Source: Polytrichum commune
Taxonomy: Eukaryota; Streptophyta; Polytrichopsida; Polytrichales; Polytrichaceae
Length of the DNA stretch: 62,653 nt
Assembly (NCBI GenBank): GCA_950295325.1
Contig: OX485808.1
Location: 41,066,527-41,129,179, forward strand
Direction: 5' to 3'
How positions within the stretch are numbered: the stretch's first letter is position 1; each line of letters begins with the position of its first letter. The notes beneath the pieces were generated by a model. That model searched no databases. It saw nothing but the letters and a program-made list of their open reading frames with translations, and was not told the DNA's origin. Of the stretch, positions 42,946 to 54,547 are shown piece by piece. The position numbers and the translations under genes are program-made.

Positions 42946-44937
42946 TCTCGGACCTTTCCTTAGGTATGTATAGTTTAGAAGTGCATTCTCTTGACACAAA
43001 TTTGTCAAAATTTGATGCCAGATTGAGTTGTTGGCAATCTTCTTGGTTAGAATTGCTCCAATTCTCCCCCAAAAAGAAAAAATAGAGATATGAGTTTCTA
43101 GGTTTTTGACTTGATGATCAAAAGGGAATGACTAAATCGAGTGCTCCCTTAAATGATCAATGCTTCAAGAAACAATAACATGAATGCAACGAACACATTT
43201 TGGCATGTTTTGGCCAACAAATATTCATTTCCAACAAAATGGTCTTCAAGGAATATAAGTTAACTTATACACTATATTAGGTGTTCCATGTAGTCTCAAG
43301 TCCTCCTATCAATTTAGGTCATCACATTGATATAAACCGTTATCTCACAAGGACCACTACAATTCAATACACTAGGGAATCAACTTTTTTTAATCCCACC
43401 TTGGTGTACTTCTAGTCCTGTGATTCTTATGACTTTCTTGACTTTAAAATCGTCATAACATCTACCCACGTGCTAATTATAGGATGTCAACTACAAGAAT
43501 ATATTTACCTGTCAAGATGTTGTCGTTATGTGTCAATCCAAGTGTATTAAAATTTGTAAGTAAATTATTCCTTTCCACCGACCAAAATTTGCCCATGTAT
43601 GAGTGTTCCCAACAGAATCGGTATGGGGCGCGCCAACACCATCCCAAATTCTTGGAGGGTGGTATCAACATAAAGAGAGCCCCCCCCCCCCCCCCCCCTG
43701 CGGCGCCTCATGCCCCCATAATTTAGAATTGGTGCAAGTATAGCGAGGACCTTCCCCACCACAAATGGCTCATACAGCGACCTGCCTCCAACCCACTAAG
43801 AGTTTCACTTTAATATTAGATCTCCAAAATCTTACATTATCCCATGTCACATAATAGGTGTCGTTGTCTTATTGATTGCTCCCTACCTGAAACGGGAGTA
43901 TGCCTAGACTTTGATGAAATTTGACTCATGATGAGTGACCCCACCCATGTTGCCATGCTCGCCAAATCTATCAAATATTGTATACTCTACTTGGCGTCAA
44001 TATATGAGTCTAGTGAGGATGCACTATTTCCTTTGGAAACACCATGCCTTCGCAAATGATAAAATAAATAAGGAAAGAAAGAAAAACAAAAATTGATGTA
44101 GACTATGACTCCTCCTCCCCTTATCTAAGGACATGCTCCTCGATCAAGGCAAAGGATAAGGCAATGGAGGCCTTGGACTATTAGATCAACGGCCGAGATC
44201 AAGCCTCCCCCTTTTGCATTGACAAGCCGAGCCACCATGATCATGTGAACGGCCCCACTAGTGCACACGCTTCCCGAGTGAGTTATGAGTTTGGGCCCCA
44301 TATTGCTTCGGTTTGATCTTCAAATTCCACGGAAACGGGGTTAACAACCTTCAGGCTTTTCAAGTCAACGTATTGTGTATCCAAAACAATCAACGAAAAA
44401 ATATCATGATTCTATGAACCTATGAATTGCATGACACAAAGATGTTGATCGTAAATAGTTAATGGAATAAAATTCATTGTCATTGTTTATAAAGTAAGCA
44501 CGTGGAGCAAGAGCATCTCCACCTTATCCCTTTCCAATGTTCCCATATGCATTTTTCAACATGGTCTATTTGACATTTGTCACTTCAAATTTAGGACCAT
44601 GATGGCATCTACATTTCCACTAGAATTTGGTGGGTGAGTGGCCTGCATGGAAACTAACCCTTAGTATTACATAATTAAACTGGGTGTTTTCATGGCAAGT
44701 TTGTTGAAATGTGGGGCAAATGTGAGGTGTTTTTTTTGCAGGTGCTTCACTTACCTTCGTTGGAAGTTGTCTTGTGCATAGTGGGATGATGTGGGCAAAT
44801 GAAGTGGAGCCTCTCATCTTAGTGTCACATGCCATACACTTGTATTTATGGTCATGATTTAGTGTCCCACGTTAATCTATTTTTGTAATAAATCATGTGA
44901 CTTATGATAACAAACATTTGTGAGAAAGAGAAACATT
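42946..44937. other. Unassigned sequence
   Basis: Mostly AT-rich, with a GC-richer stretch at 44100-44290. Contains the longest C run of the window (43680-43698). Frames of up to 81 codons without motifs. Confidence 0.4.
43680..43698 (+). repeat. Poly-C run (19)
   Basis: Longest homopolymer G/C run in the window. Causes Pro and Gly runs in short frames on both strands. Confidence 0.95.
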
Positions 44938-45370
44938 GTTTATGGTATTTAGTGTCACATACAGTGTTTGCAAAGGGCCTAAACTAGATGCCTAGAGGTT
45001 TCAAAGTGTCACGCCTGCTAATTGCCAATATGACTCCATTTGTCAACAAAAGTAACTTCTTTGAGTGGAACAATATCTACATTATGACTTTCATTGTAGC
45101 ACATTAGAATACTTTAAACGACAGTCTTGCATTTTTAGTATGCAACGGGAAAATATTTTCTAGCGTACTACATTACATTACTCAACTAATGAGTTGTGTT
45201 TAGCTGCCCCAACTTCATATTCAATATGAAGAAGTGGGATCCAACATCCGGAGTCTTTATTCTTGAATCTATTATTGGGCAAATGAACACAACTCATCAG
45301 TTGAGTAATGTGATGTAATGGCAAGTGTCGTGTGTTTACACTTTAGTCAACTTGTAGACCATCTATTATA
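44938..45370 (-). mobile_element. MITE family J, copy 4, carrying nested element O
   Basis: TTATGGTATTTAGTGTCACA, GCAAAGGGCCTAAACTAGAT and GATGCCTAGAGGTTTCAAAG match reversed J1. The sequence breaks after AGCGTACTA (45170) and resumes at 45318 (ATGGCAAGTGTCG), so element O is inserted. Confidence 0.8.
45171..45315. mobile_element. Stowaway/Mariner-like MITE O, with TA target duplication
   Basis: 145 bp. Inverted repeats CATTACATTACTCAACTAAT (continuing GAGTTGTGTT) on the left and, reversed, CATCACATTACTCAACTGAT (continuing GAGTTGTGTT) on the right: 28 of 30 match. Flanked by TA at 45169-45170 and 45316-45317. Removing the element and one TA restores the reading of J (ACTAATGGCAAGTG versus ACTAATGCCAAGTG in reversed J1), which confirms the boundaries. 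Confidence 0.92.
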
Positions 45371-45484
45371 CATGTAGGGTCGTGCATTTTGTTTGCAACT
45401 AGGAGACGGTTATGGCTAAGCAAAAAATAACCCGCCCATCCCATGCATGCATGTAATGAATGGGAAGAACCGACATGTATTTAC
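45371..45484. other. Unassigned linker
   Basis: Nothing recognisable. Confidence 0.35.
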
Positions 45485-45672
45485 AAATAAACCGGTTGTG
45501 TTTGAGAAATCACTTTTTGAAGTTCAAGACTTTTAGGAAAATGAATCGATCCTTTTTAAGGGACTCTATAAATAAATTGAAGGAAAACCGGGAGATCACA
45601 ACATGTGACCGATCGGCCTTGGAAACACCACTAGGATCTCAACTGATTATGCATGCCCAAAAATCTCCCTAG
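45485..45672 (+). repeat. Dispersed repeat D, copy 4 (best preserved)
   Basis: AAACCGGTTGTGTTTGAGAA, TTGAAGTTCAAGACTTTTAG, AAAACCGGGAGATCACAACA and TGATTATGCATGCCCAAAAA. The frame ends TTCDRSALETPLGSQLIM and aligns with D1 and D2 frames. Palindromic ACCGGTT words lie near both ends. Confidence 0.75.
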
Positions 45673-45802
45673 ACATTGGATGCGGGAGTACGTGGATAAC
45701 TTAAATGAAGGAAAGCTTTTATATGGACTTAGCCCTAACTGGAATTACTACCGGAAGTTGCTATGTTTTAAATTGAGTGTTGAGTTTCACTCAAAGCTTA
45801 CC
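45673..45802. other. Unassigned linker
   Basis: Sequence between D4 and A4; the start of the 83-codon frame (45653-45904) falls here without motifs. Confidence 0.35.
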
Positions 45803-46022
45803 ACTACACTGTCTATGGTATTTAGTGTCACTTTGTATTTGGGATTACACAACGTTACAACTTCTTACGATAGGTTGCATAGTGTGTCTACAAAGATTAA
45901 ATAGGTTGCATGGACATTATATAACATTAATGACTTTTACTTCGTAAAAACTTACCTCCTTAGCGAAAAGTTGCTACTATTGTGTAAATAGTAACTGACA
46001 CTAAATACCATGAACGGTGTAG
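45803..46022 (+). mobile_element. MITE family A, copy 4
   Basis: ACTACACTGTCTATGGTATT, then TAGTGTCACTTTG at the left, and GACACTAAATACCATGAACG then GTGTAG at the right, inverted. The interior GGACATTATATAACATTAAT is typical. Confidence 0.88.
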
Positions 46023-46409
46023 CCTAAGAGTATTCAAACGCATCACAAAGTTTTAAATGGTCAAAGTTCACAACACATAAGGTAGAAGCACCCAATTCCA
46101 ACACCAACTTTTCTCCAAGATGACCATAAACGGTATAATGTGATAGTAGAAGAACAATGTGACCCATGAAAAGAAATAGGGAAGTCACACATTAAGGAGA
46201 GAGTGGATTCTTTTTTTCTCCGTTTTTTGAAATTTAGAGAGGTGCGAGTACGTAAATTAAGCCGGGGGTTTCATAAGAGAGAGAGAGGGTACAAACATAA
46301 GTATCAAACTTTACACCCTAGTAAGGCACTCGTAGTATGGAACTCCCAACGGAGTTTAATAGTAATTTATTCTATCCCAGTAAAGGATTCTCCTTTTACT
46401 GCCTTTCAA

Positions 46410-46442
<33 letters not shown>

Positions 46443-46729
46443 ACCTCCACTGGGGATTTAAGTTACTTCAATTGAATTACTAAGTTATTGTAACCCCAGA
46501 CCCTTCATGGCGCTCGGAAGGAGCCCACTTTCACCTTTACAGTTATGTTAGTACAATTCCCCCACTTTACTGCCCTGCTACCGCCATAGCCGTGGTATTA
46601 AACCACACCAAAATTAATAATAGATAATGTTTATGAGTGTAAGCTCATTAAAAAAATATTAAAAAAAATGGGCACTACCTATGTCGACATTTGTTACATT
46701 ATTTAAGCCCCTTGATTACTGTGTAATAA
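46023..46729. other. Unassigned sequence
   Basis: Includes the (TAC)n tract at 46410-46442 and a short GA run near 46277. The 90-codon frame here contains a poly-Tyr run from the microsatellite. Confidence 0.45.
46410..46442 (+). repeat. (TAC)n microsatellite
   Basis: Eleven uninterrupted TAC units. Confidence 0.95.
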
Positions 46730-46957
46730 GTGCACCGTTTATGGTATGTAGTGTCACTTACCCTTCGGAGTTATGTGATGCTATGACTTCTTACTACGGA
46801 TTCCATTTCTTATGAGAAAATCTTTATATAAGTTGTATAAATATGGACATTATATAACATGAATGACTTTACTTGATTAAAACTTGCATTTTGAGCAACA
46901 TATGATAGCACTACGTGACTTTGGATAGTAAGTGACACTAAATGCCATGAAATTTGT
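46730..46957 (+). mobile_element. MITE family A, copy 5
   Basis: GTGCACCGTTTATGGTATGT then AGTGTCACTTACCC at the left and AGTAAGTGACACTAAATGCC then ATGAAATTTGTG at the right. The interior GGACATTATATAACATGAAT matches A4. It lies only about 700 bp from A4, in the same orientation. Confidence 0.85.
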
Positions 46958-46982
46958 GTTCCTCCACTATGGGGAGAGTAAT

Positions 46983-47066
46983 CCAACCCATACGTTGGTT
47001 CTTTATTGGATGATTGCAGCCTTGCCTTCAAGGTACATGTTGTTTCGCCCCAACCCTCTACGATGT
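46983..47066 (-). mobile_element. Fold-back element L, copy 3 (diverged)
   Basis: CCAACCCATACGTTGGTTCT and TTGTTTCGCCCCAACCC match, in reverse, the arms of L1/L2. The loop part CCTTGCCTTCAAGG corresponds to the GGAGGCAAGG loop. Confidence 0.6.
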
Positions 47067-47503
47067 TGTCCACTTACTCTTCTTTACCCTTATCCCTTGC
47101 ACTTATCACCCCACCCAATATTCCAGCCTTACCCCGCATCAAGACTTTGCAAAAATGTAGTTAGTATTACGAGATGTCAAGTGACCGTTGTTTTGTTGCA
47201 TATCATCGGGTGAATGTTGACAACACCTACTGAGGGGGAGGGTGAAATCACTACCTTGGGAACTTTTACGTAAGCTAAACTAACTTCTGAATGAGCGTGC
47301 TTAAATTGGGATGAATCAACAACTGGCTTATAGGGGGTCGATTTTTACTATTGCCCCCTTGGTAGGTTCTAGGGAACCAACCCCCTTATCACATGCACCC
47401 TACTTGTTTCCAACCTTATCCCACCACGATTTGATTTTTTTTTAACCACGTTTTAATAGGAAATGGCCATTGTTCAATGCACCCTTCATATATAGGTATA
47501 ATA
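47067..47503. other. Unassigned sequence
   Basis: No coding evidence. CTTAAATTGGGATGAATCAA and TTTTTACTATTGCCCC near 47300-47360 recur near 50720-50780, indicating another low-copy repeat. Confidence 0.45.
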
Positions 47504-47700
47504 TTAAGGGCTTGTAGTATCTAGTGACCCCATGACCATGACCACTGCTTTTAAATTGTCTCATTGGTTGAGAATTGAGTGGCAGTCTCACTTTGGTTGA
47601 CACAAGGTCACCAAAAATTATAAGAGTGACCATGCCACAAAATACATGAGAAAGTGACGTGAAAGTGACATGAAAGTGACATGATATCCTACATGTCCAG
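47504..47700 (+). mobile_element. MITE family N-like, copy 3 (diverged)
   Basis: TTAAGGGCTTGTAGTATCTA, GACCATGACCACTGCTTTTA and CATTGGTTGAGAATTGAGTG parallel N2. GTGAAAGTGACATGAAAGTG-type short tandem repeats occupy 47655-47680. Confidence 0.45.
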
Positions 47701-49098
47701 AACTTGAGAATGTTTGGTCACCTGAATTTTCCAATGAGAGAAGCCAAATATGTTGTCAAGTCAACATATAATGAAGATGACCATGTCATAATGTATGTAT
47801 GTATGTATGTATGTATGTGTACGTGCAAAACTATTAAAGAAACAACGAGCAAGTGTATACTTTTGTTTTTTCTATGTCAATAAAAACGCTATGTCACGGT
47901 CTAAGTCCACTTTACACTCTATCTTGTGACCAAGGCTTTTAAGGTCCAATGTGGATTTCTCTTGGTCGTGGTCTTAGGACCATTGACCATGACCATAATG
48001 TACCTTAAATCATTCTTTCTCACAACCACGTGTGGAGAACAACCCTAAAGAAGTGAGCCTTTCCAAGCCACAAGGCAGTAACTTTATGGAACTTTGGCTT
48101 ACAAGTTTCCTTCCATTGATTACTTGACCGCATAAAACATGGATGCATTGGCAGTTTAAATTGTGCGTATGGAGAGGCTCAACAGATAGGAGTTGAGGCC
48201 AATTTTCTATATCATAAGGTTAGAATCCATGCTTCTCATTGGAGCAAGTTTGAATTGAGTCCCAACCATGTTACACCTAGGGTGAGGTCGATTTATTTCG
48301 AAAGGATTTTTTATTTCAAAAAGGCATGATATGAAATGTTCCGAGTTCAAGCAAAGGAGTGCACCATTCATGAATACCAATTGTTGACCTTGGGAGAAAT
48401 TTCATATATGAATATAAATATATTTTATAATCAAATTTTAATATCTATAAATATGAAAAATTGAACCATTTTAGTTGATTGATTGGATCTAAACAATTGC
48501 CTCTCTTCTTCTCTCCCTTCAAGTCTTTATGCAACAACCTCTGGTCTTAGATCTCAAGGACATTAAGAGATGGGGGAATTGGCCCTTGTTATCAACTTAT
48601 CTAACAAGTACTTGGGACCGGCTTCAAGACTAATAGGGGCTAAAATATCATTGAATCCGCCCCAAGGAAACTCATTCTCAACCTCATGGATAGGGAAGAT
48701 CCATTGGTGAACTACAAAAAAATATTGCAACAAAGTAAAGAGATCATGAGTAATACATAGATTTGAAAGTTTTAGTTGTGACAAAATACTTGAAATTTTA
48801 TGATATGCCAATATATAGTTGGTTATTTATAGATGCTATGAATAAAATCGGCAGTTCAAGAATGAATAGGATACCGACTCGAACAATGATCAAGGTCTAC
48901 GTTGGCCAATTTTATAGAAATGTGATCCCATGTACAGTTCTTTTGAGCCACAAATCTTTCTTACATAGAAAATCACATATGGAACACTATGTAAGGTCTA
49001 AGGCATGTGTTAATTGCATGAATGTTTATGTTTTGGACATGGAAATTTGTTTGTCGAAGAGTTTCATGAATCTTTCACATTGAACTAGTGAAAAAAGG
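47701..49098. other. Unassigned sequence
   Basis: Contains the (ATGT)n tract. Frames of up to 106 codons (48763-49083) were examined; MKVLVVTKYLKFYDMPIYS and the rest show no recognisable family. Confidence 0.4.
47791..47818 (+). repeat. (ATGT)n microsatellite
   Basis: About seven ATGT units. Confidence 0.95.
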
Positions 49099-49106
49099 AC
49101 TATAAA

Positions 49107-49207
49107 GATTTTCCCTCGGGCTGCGTTGGTTCTCCCGGGGTGGTTGTATTTAGATTCTTCTTGCAATTGATTTTTCAATTTGTGCCAAAAAAGAAAAAGA
49201 AAAAAGT
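49107..49207 (+). mobile_element. SINE-like retroposon Q, copy 3, with target duplication
   Basis: About 100 bp: TTTTCCCTCGGGCTGCGTTG, GTTCTCCCGGGGTGGTTGTA, TTTAGATTCTTCTTGCAATT and TTTTTCAATTTGTGCC, then AAAAAAGAAAAAGAAAAAAG. It is flanked by direct repeats ACTATAAA (49099-49106 and 49208-49215), as expected for target-primed reverse transcription. It is not clearly tRNA-derived: only weak A-box-like sequence lies near the 5' end. It could also be the 3' end of a LINE. Confidence 0.75.
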
Positions 49208-49215
49208 ACTATAAA

Positions 49216-50058
49216 TCACAAAATATTTCTTAACAAATTTATGATCAACTAAAAGTTAGCTTCGTATTGAGTAATTGATCCATATTCTTATTCACAACTA
49301 ATAGTTTCTGATACCACTTGTGGTTACACACCAAGAAACAAATTAAAACCTTAATTTCCGTCTTCATTGAGAAGTATGAAATCCTTTGGTTTTTAATTCA
49401 CTTGGCGTTGGCCATTTGGCCCTACGTCTCAAAAAAACAACTAAAAAATAATAGAAAAAAGGAGGATGGCTATTCCTTAAGAGGCTTTGTCCTAAAATGA
49501 CATTTAAAACGTTAATATTTTTCAATATGAGCTCTTTTCATATTAAATTGGAAATTTCATTGAGCTCTCATCGAGCTTTCATTGAACTTCACCGAACCTT
49601 ATTCATTAAGTTATGAAATGCATTACTCATGCCCTATTACCACTCAAAGGAAGTCTCCACAATATCTTTATCCCATGGTATGAGATAGAGCCAACAAAAA
49701 CAAAAACAAACAAGTATAAGACAATCTTTGTGAACTTTTAGGAGCACATCGTGCAATAGCTTGGATACAATACACTTGATGATCTTCCTTGTGTTGACAA
49801 CACATTAACTTTCTCTTTCCATTCCTTGAAAATTGAGTCCTTTACATATAGAGGTTAGTCACTTGCACAAGAGGCCCAAATTAGACCTTTAACCCTTAAA
49901 TATCACCCAAGGTGGACGGGTGAATGTGCATAACAACTACTAAAGAGGAGGGCAAACCATGGGAGGGGAGGGCGAAAATGTTAATACTTTGTGGAGCATG
50001 TGTGTTTTATGTTTAGATGCATTAACCTCTATATTTTGGTCAAAGACCCCAAATTCGT
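49216..50058. other. Unassigned sequence
   Basis: AT-rich, no elements recognised. GAGCTCTCATCGAGCTTTCA near 49563 is a small tandem-like motif. Confidence 0.4.
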
Positions 50059-50696
50059 ATACATTGTTAATGGTATTTAGTGTCACTTACTATTTGGTGT
50101 AATGATGTAGTGACGTTCTACTCTAGAATTATATTCTACTATTTAGATTATCCCAATCAGTGAGGGAGGGCTAATAGTGAGTGTGGGAAATCAATGAAGG
50201 TGATAGTAAGTTTAGACTATGAAATTAATGCCACCACAAGATATAGGAAGCATTGTTCATCCTAATAATATTCACTAAAAATATTATTCATAACAACATA
50301 TTTCACTTGAAATACTATTCATACCATCATTATTCATTGAAAGCATTGGCACTTGTTCACTTTTACTAATTATTAATGCCACCACTCTACAAACCCCTTA
50401 GAACATGCACTGATTCCTTGAAATGTACAGTAAACAAACATGTATTCGTGAATTTAGTATCAACCAATAAAAAGTTCAACCCTCACTAATTTTGAGACTT
50501 GGCAAAATAGTGTGTGTTTCAAGAATTAAAACCACACACGCTAATTGGGATAATCCTTGTAACAAAGGCTGAACATGTGGTTTGGACTTTAGAGAACATA
50601 AGTGACTTTACTTGGTATAATATGTTCTCAATATATAACTATAGCATTGGGTAACTCGGAATAGTGAATGACACTGAATGCCATGAATGATGTAGT
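50059..50696 (+). mobile_element. MITE family A, copy 9, split by a nested I element
   Basis: The left part 50059-50144 (GTTAATGGTATTTAGTGTCA, CTATTTGGTGTAATGATGTA) and right part 50557-50696 (GGACTTTAGAGAACATAAGT, GTGAATGACACTGAATGCCA then TGAATGATGTAGTG) together make one A element. The middle is family I. Confidence 0.8.
50145..50556 (-). mobile_element. MITE family I, copy 2, nested in A
   Basis: Terminal inverted repeats GATTATCCCAATCAGTGAG and, reversed, GGATTATCCCAATTAGCGTG. The reverse aligns with I1 over its whole length. About 412 bp. Confidence 0.85.
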
Positions 50697-53600
50697 GAGC
50701 TTAACGAATTAGTATAATTAGCTTAAATTGGGACGAATCAACCACCAACTTACATGGCGTCATTTTTTACTATTACCCCACAATAGTCATTAGAAAACCA
50801 AACCAACAATGGACCATGGAGACCAAAAAATACAAAAAAAATAAAAAATAAAAACATTAAATTTTGTTAGTAGTTCCATCTTTAGCCATTTTCATTATTG
50901 GACTGGTATATAGGTGAATGTACGGTCTCAAAAGATAATTTCAATATTGGTATCAACAAACCTACATGGTTGGTATTACCAATCAAATAATGACATTCGA
51001 TGGGTATCACAAGACAAGAGATTTTTTACCAATGTCATCATTATATCATTTTGCTATTAAAGTAAATTTATCTAGTAGGTAATTGGTTCTTCAATGGTAT
51101 ATAGATCCCAATAAGTATTGTGACATACAAATGTGTCTTCAAATACAAGTACCCTACTAGCATAAAATAGGAAAAATCACCATTGCATATAATCGGGTAG
51201 TTAAAATACATTGAATTAGTCCAACACTAGTCATTTCTTAGATTATCGTCCTTCTTGAAATAGATTTATTACTCTAATGAGATTATTCGATTAAATAATT
51301 ACATTGAAAGTGGGGTGCAACTCTAGTAGAGGGTGTGAAGAAATATAATATACAACATTGGAGAGAGAGATAGATACGATAACATCCTAGTGTGATGAAA
51401 GATTCTTCATCCATGATCATAACCGTAGACTTGTATGTAAACCCAAGATGAGTTTATGGCTTCGGGACAAGCAATATTGAATCGGAAGTGGCTTTTTTGG
51501 AAGAAAAATAAATGTGAGGAGGCATGGGGCCATTTGGTAGCCAATGGTTGTATAAGGATTTGGTATTTGTTGGTACATGCATCTTGAAGTTCAATGTGTA
51601 TCTATTTGATGGGGTGGTTAGAATAAATTCTACATGGGTTTGGGGTTCACTATACATGGATAGATAGCTTAGGATCAAGAGTTTGATGAGGAGGCTATCC
51701 CTCTAAGTGAGCTAAGTATGGGTTGGTATTTTCAGCATGTTAGTGTGTTCAACATTTATGGGTTTTGTATCTTTTGGGTTTGGGGTAGTTTTGGGAAGGG
51801 GGTGGGGGTGGGGGTGGCTCTCAATGTGACCAATATTCAACATCAACATGGTGGGATATACAAGGGCAATGAGGTGTATTTATTTGATGCCTATGTGGAT
51901 AGCATTCAAAAAGATGTGGAGTTAGTTGTAAATGCCTCTTTTGACCTTGGATGTGATTTTGGTTAAATGAGTAAGCCAAACTTACGTTTTATACGGTGTT
52001 GATGAGTGTTTCATTCTTTTTTCTTTTCTAGAATCATGTGTTGTCATTGGGGTCTTTGTTGTGGCAAAATGTGAAAACCATGAACCGAATCTCATCCATG
52101 GTTTCAGCCAAGGGGTATTGCAAGGACAATGTATGATTTGAGGCGTGTAATACATGTGCATTGTGAGGTGCAAAGGCATGTTTAGACACAAGTCGGAATG
52201 GTATTATCTAGGGGTAGACCTCAATGGGTTCCACCTACATTTATGAGTGTGAGGGCTCGAGTGTTATAATGAGCTAAGGAGGAGCTTGTGTATTAGCAAG
52301 ACCACCCGTTTGTGTTGGGTTGTTGCACCAACCGAGTAGGTGGACCCATGCTTCAATTTCGTTGAGGTGGAATAGTTAAAATATTATGGATGGTCGTTTG
52401 TCTTGTAAGGGTGAGTTTCCATGTATGTCACTCGTCCATTAGACTATAAAAAAAGAATGGGTTGGAGGTGATCGCATGTACTTCAGCACAAGTCGCCATC
52501 CAACCACATTTTGGTGGTATGCTAGAATGTGGAGGGCCGTGGACATGGGCCGCTAGACTCCCATGCATTCATTAAAGAAATCTTCAATCTACAAGTGTTG
52601 GTCATCAAAGGTTTTGAGAGACTGGTTTTAGAAGGAAGAGGAGGTTAATCGGTGAGCCCAAATTTGAGAAGATGGGAATAGCTAGTTGGCACAAATGAAC
52701 CCTACCCCACTAGACTCCCTCTACATTTGGACGGGTTTGTCCTTCTTCACACTAGAAACCGGTGAGCGAGCAACATACATGGAAACTCACCCTAAGGGGA
52801 TTTTTTTTTTTTTTTTTTTTTAATCTTGACCATGTATTTGAGTGTCAAAGTTTGCGTGTAATTTATGCATCCATCCTTTGGGGCGATCCACAAGTGATTA
52901 GGGAGGGTTTTGTTTATGTGGAAGCTCTAGTGCAATTAGACCAACGTCTAAATATTTGGCAATAATTTGTGATGTGATTTGAAATTAACATATTCCACTT
53001 GCATGTAAGCTTTGAGATGTCATATAACTTTGTTGGTGGGGTGTTGAGGGATCCAATTATACAATGCCAAATTGAGGTGGTGTGGGCTAGGTGGATGTTT
53101 GGTTGGCTTGATGGTTTGTGTTGTGTGGCCCCTTAATATGGATATTTCCATGAATTCACTTGCTTTTGTTGGACACAAAAATTAAAATTTTATTGTTCAT
53201 TCAAAAATATGGCTAATATAACGCAATTGCATTTGTGACATGTAGACTTTGTGTAACTTATGGCTTCTCTCCACTAGACCCTAAAGCCGGGGTTTCTAGG
53301 CCCAAGTAAATGTTTAGCTAACTTGTATTCCCATTGAGTACCTATCTTAATACCCATCCTAAATGGCAGGCCACATGACCACACTTGATAACCATGGCTC
53401 TTACTTAAAAGCTCCCGAGCCAAATGGAAGATTTAACATTAGTAAGTTGTTGTGGCCATCGGAGCTCAATCTGAATCTAAGTATGCTTACGTAGGGTTTG
53501 TGCATCTCTTGGTTATATTCTCATTGTCCACATAATGAACATGCATCGCTTAAAAATATTATGAAGCTTGAGCGCAATCCAAGTATTTCGTAACTTCATA

Positions 53601-54317
53601 AAAGTTGGGGAAGGCTACAGAGATTGGCCCTCAACCTTTTGGCTACAATTTTATCCAACGTCATCTTTGGAGGGTCGTTAGCTACTAACATTGGATTCAT
53701 TAACTACACCTCTTTGTGGTAAGTATTGTGGGTCACCCCTATAAACAAGAAAATCAACACTAAAAATATCAGGGATATCATTATGGATGCACACTATATT
53801 CCAACACACAATAGATAACATTGAAGGTCTATGGTGTACGTTATAATGTTTTTATTGGATGAAAATAATGTGCATTTGAGAGAGTTCCAACAAAGTGAAA
53901 TCCAATTCATACCTATCCTACTTGGACAGTTTCGAATCTAAGATTATAATATTTAATCATTTTCTTTAAATACACTTATACAACTTGAAATTAACCATTT
54001 CCCCAAAACTCTCCATATTGAGTGTTGTAGATCTAAAAGTGAGTTTCCATACATTTTAGGTTTGTGGAGAGATTGTTGCAAAAATAATTCCATTGAATAT
54101 AAGTTTTCACACAATTTTACTGCATCATAGTGTATAATGTGGGCCACACTATAGTGCATTGAATAGTAAGTCATGTTGTAAGTATGCCCACAATATTTAC
54201 CATAAATATAGTAAGAGCTTGAAGAAAGTAATATACTTGAGCTCATAAGAGTGTGGAAGATTGTGAGCAGTGGAGTTTGAAGCCTCGCAATCACCACAAC
54301 GTCTCATTATTAAGGTA
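50697..54317. other. Unassigned sequence, 3.6 kb
   Basis: The longest stretch with no recognised element. Around 51450-52200 several frames (for example 51718-51966: IQHQHGGIYKGNEVYLFDAY) and around 52500-52620 give vaguely protein-like text interrupted by stops. This may be old transposon coding sequence, but no diagnostic motif was identified. It includes GGGGGTGGGGGTGGGGGTGG at 51799-51818 and T21 at 52801-52821. The T tract is not flanked by a recognisable retroposon. Confidence 0.4.
52801..52821 (+). repeat. Poly-T run (21)
   Basis: Uninterrupted T tract. It creates a poly-Phe segment in the 67-codon frame 52762-52965. Confidence 0.95.
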
Positions 54318-54547
54318 CAATGATGTGTGCAATTATTTTGCCTTGGCAAATAGGTTGCCTCTTTACCCATGGAAATTACCTTGGGTCAAATTTATATTAA
54401 AAAAAAATCTAAAGCTGTAAATTAATCCAATTGGCGACCATTGTAGAAAAAAGTTTTTCATAATTTTGTTATTGTAGTGACAAATACTCAAAGTAGTGTA
54501 GAATCTTAATAAATTAGCATGGCGCAACCCAATTTCACATATCATTG
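54318..54547 (+). mobile_element. MITE family H, copy 4, possible TA target duplication
   Basis: CAATGATGTGTGCAATTATT at the left and CAATTTCACATATCATTG at the right are inverted repeats. TA occurs immediately outside both ends (54316-54317 and 54548-54549). The interior ACCTTGGGTCAAATTTATAT matches H3. It abuts repeat C. Confidence 0.8.

Noticed and set aside
52801-52821. Poly-T as the tail of a reversed LINE or SINE
   Set aside because: The sequence on the right does not resemble Q, a LINE 3' end or a tRNA-derived element, and no target duplication is visible.
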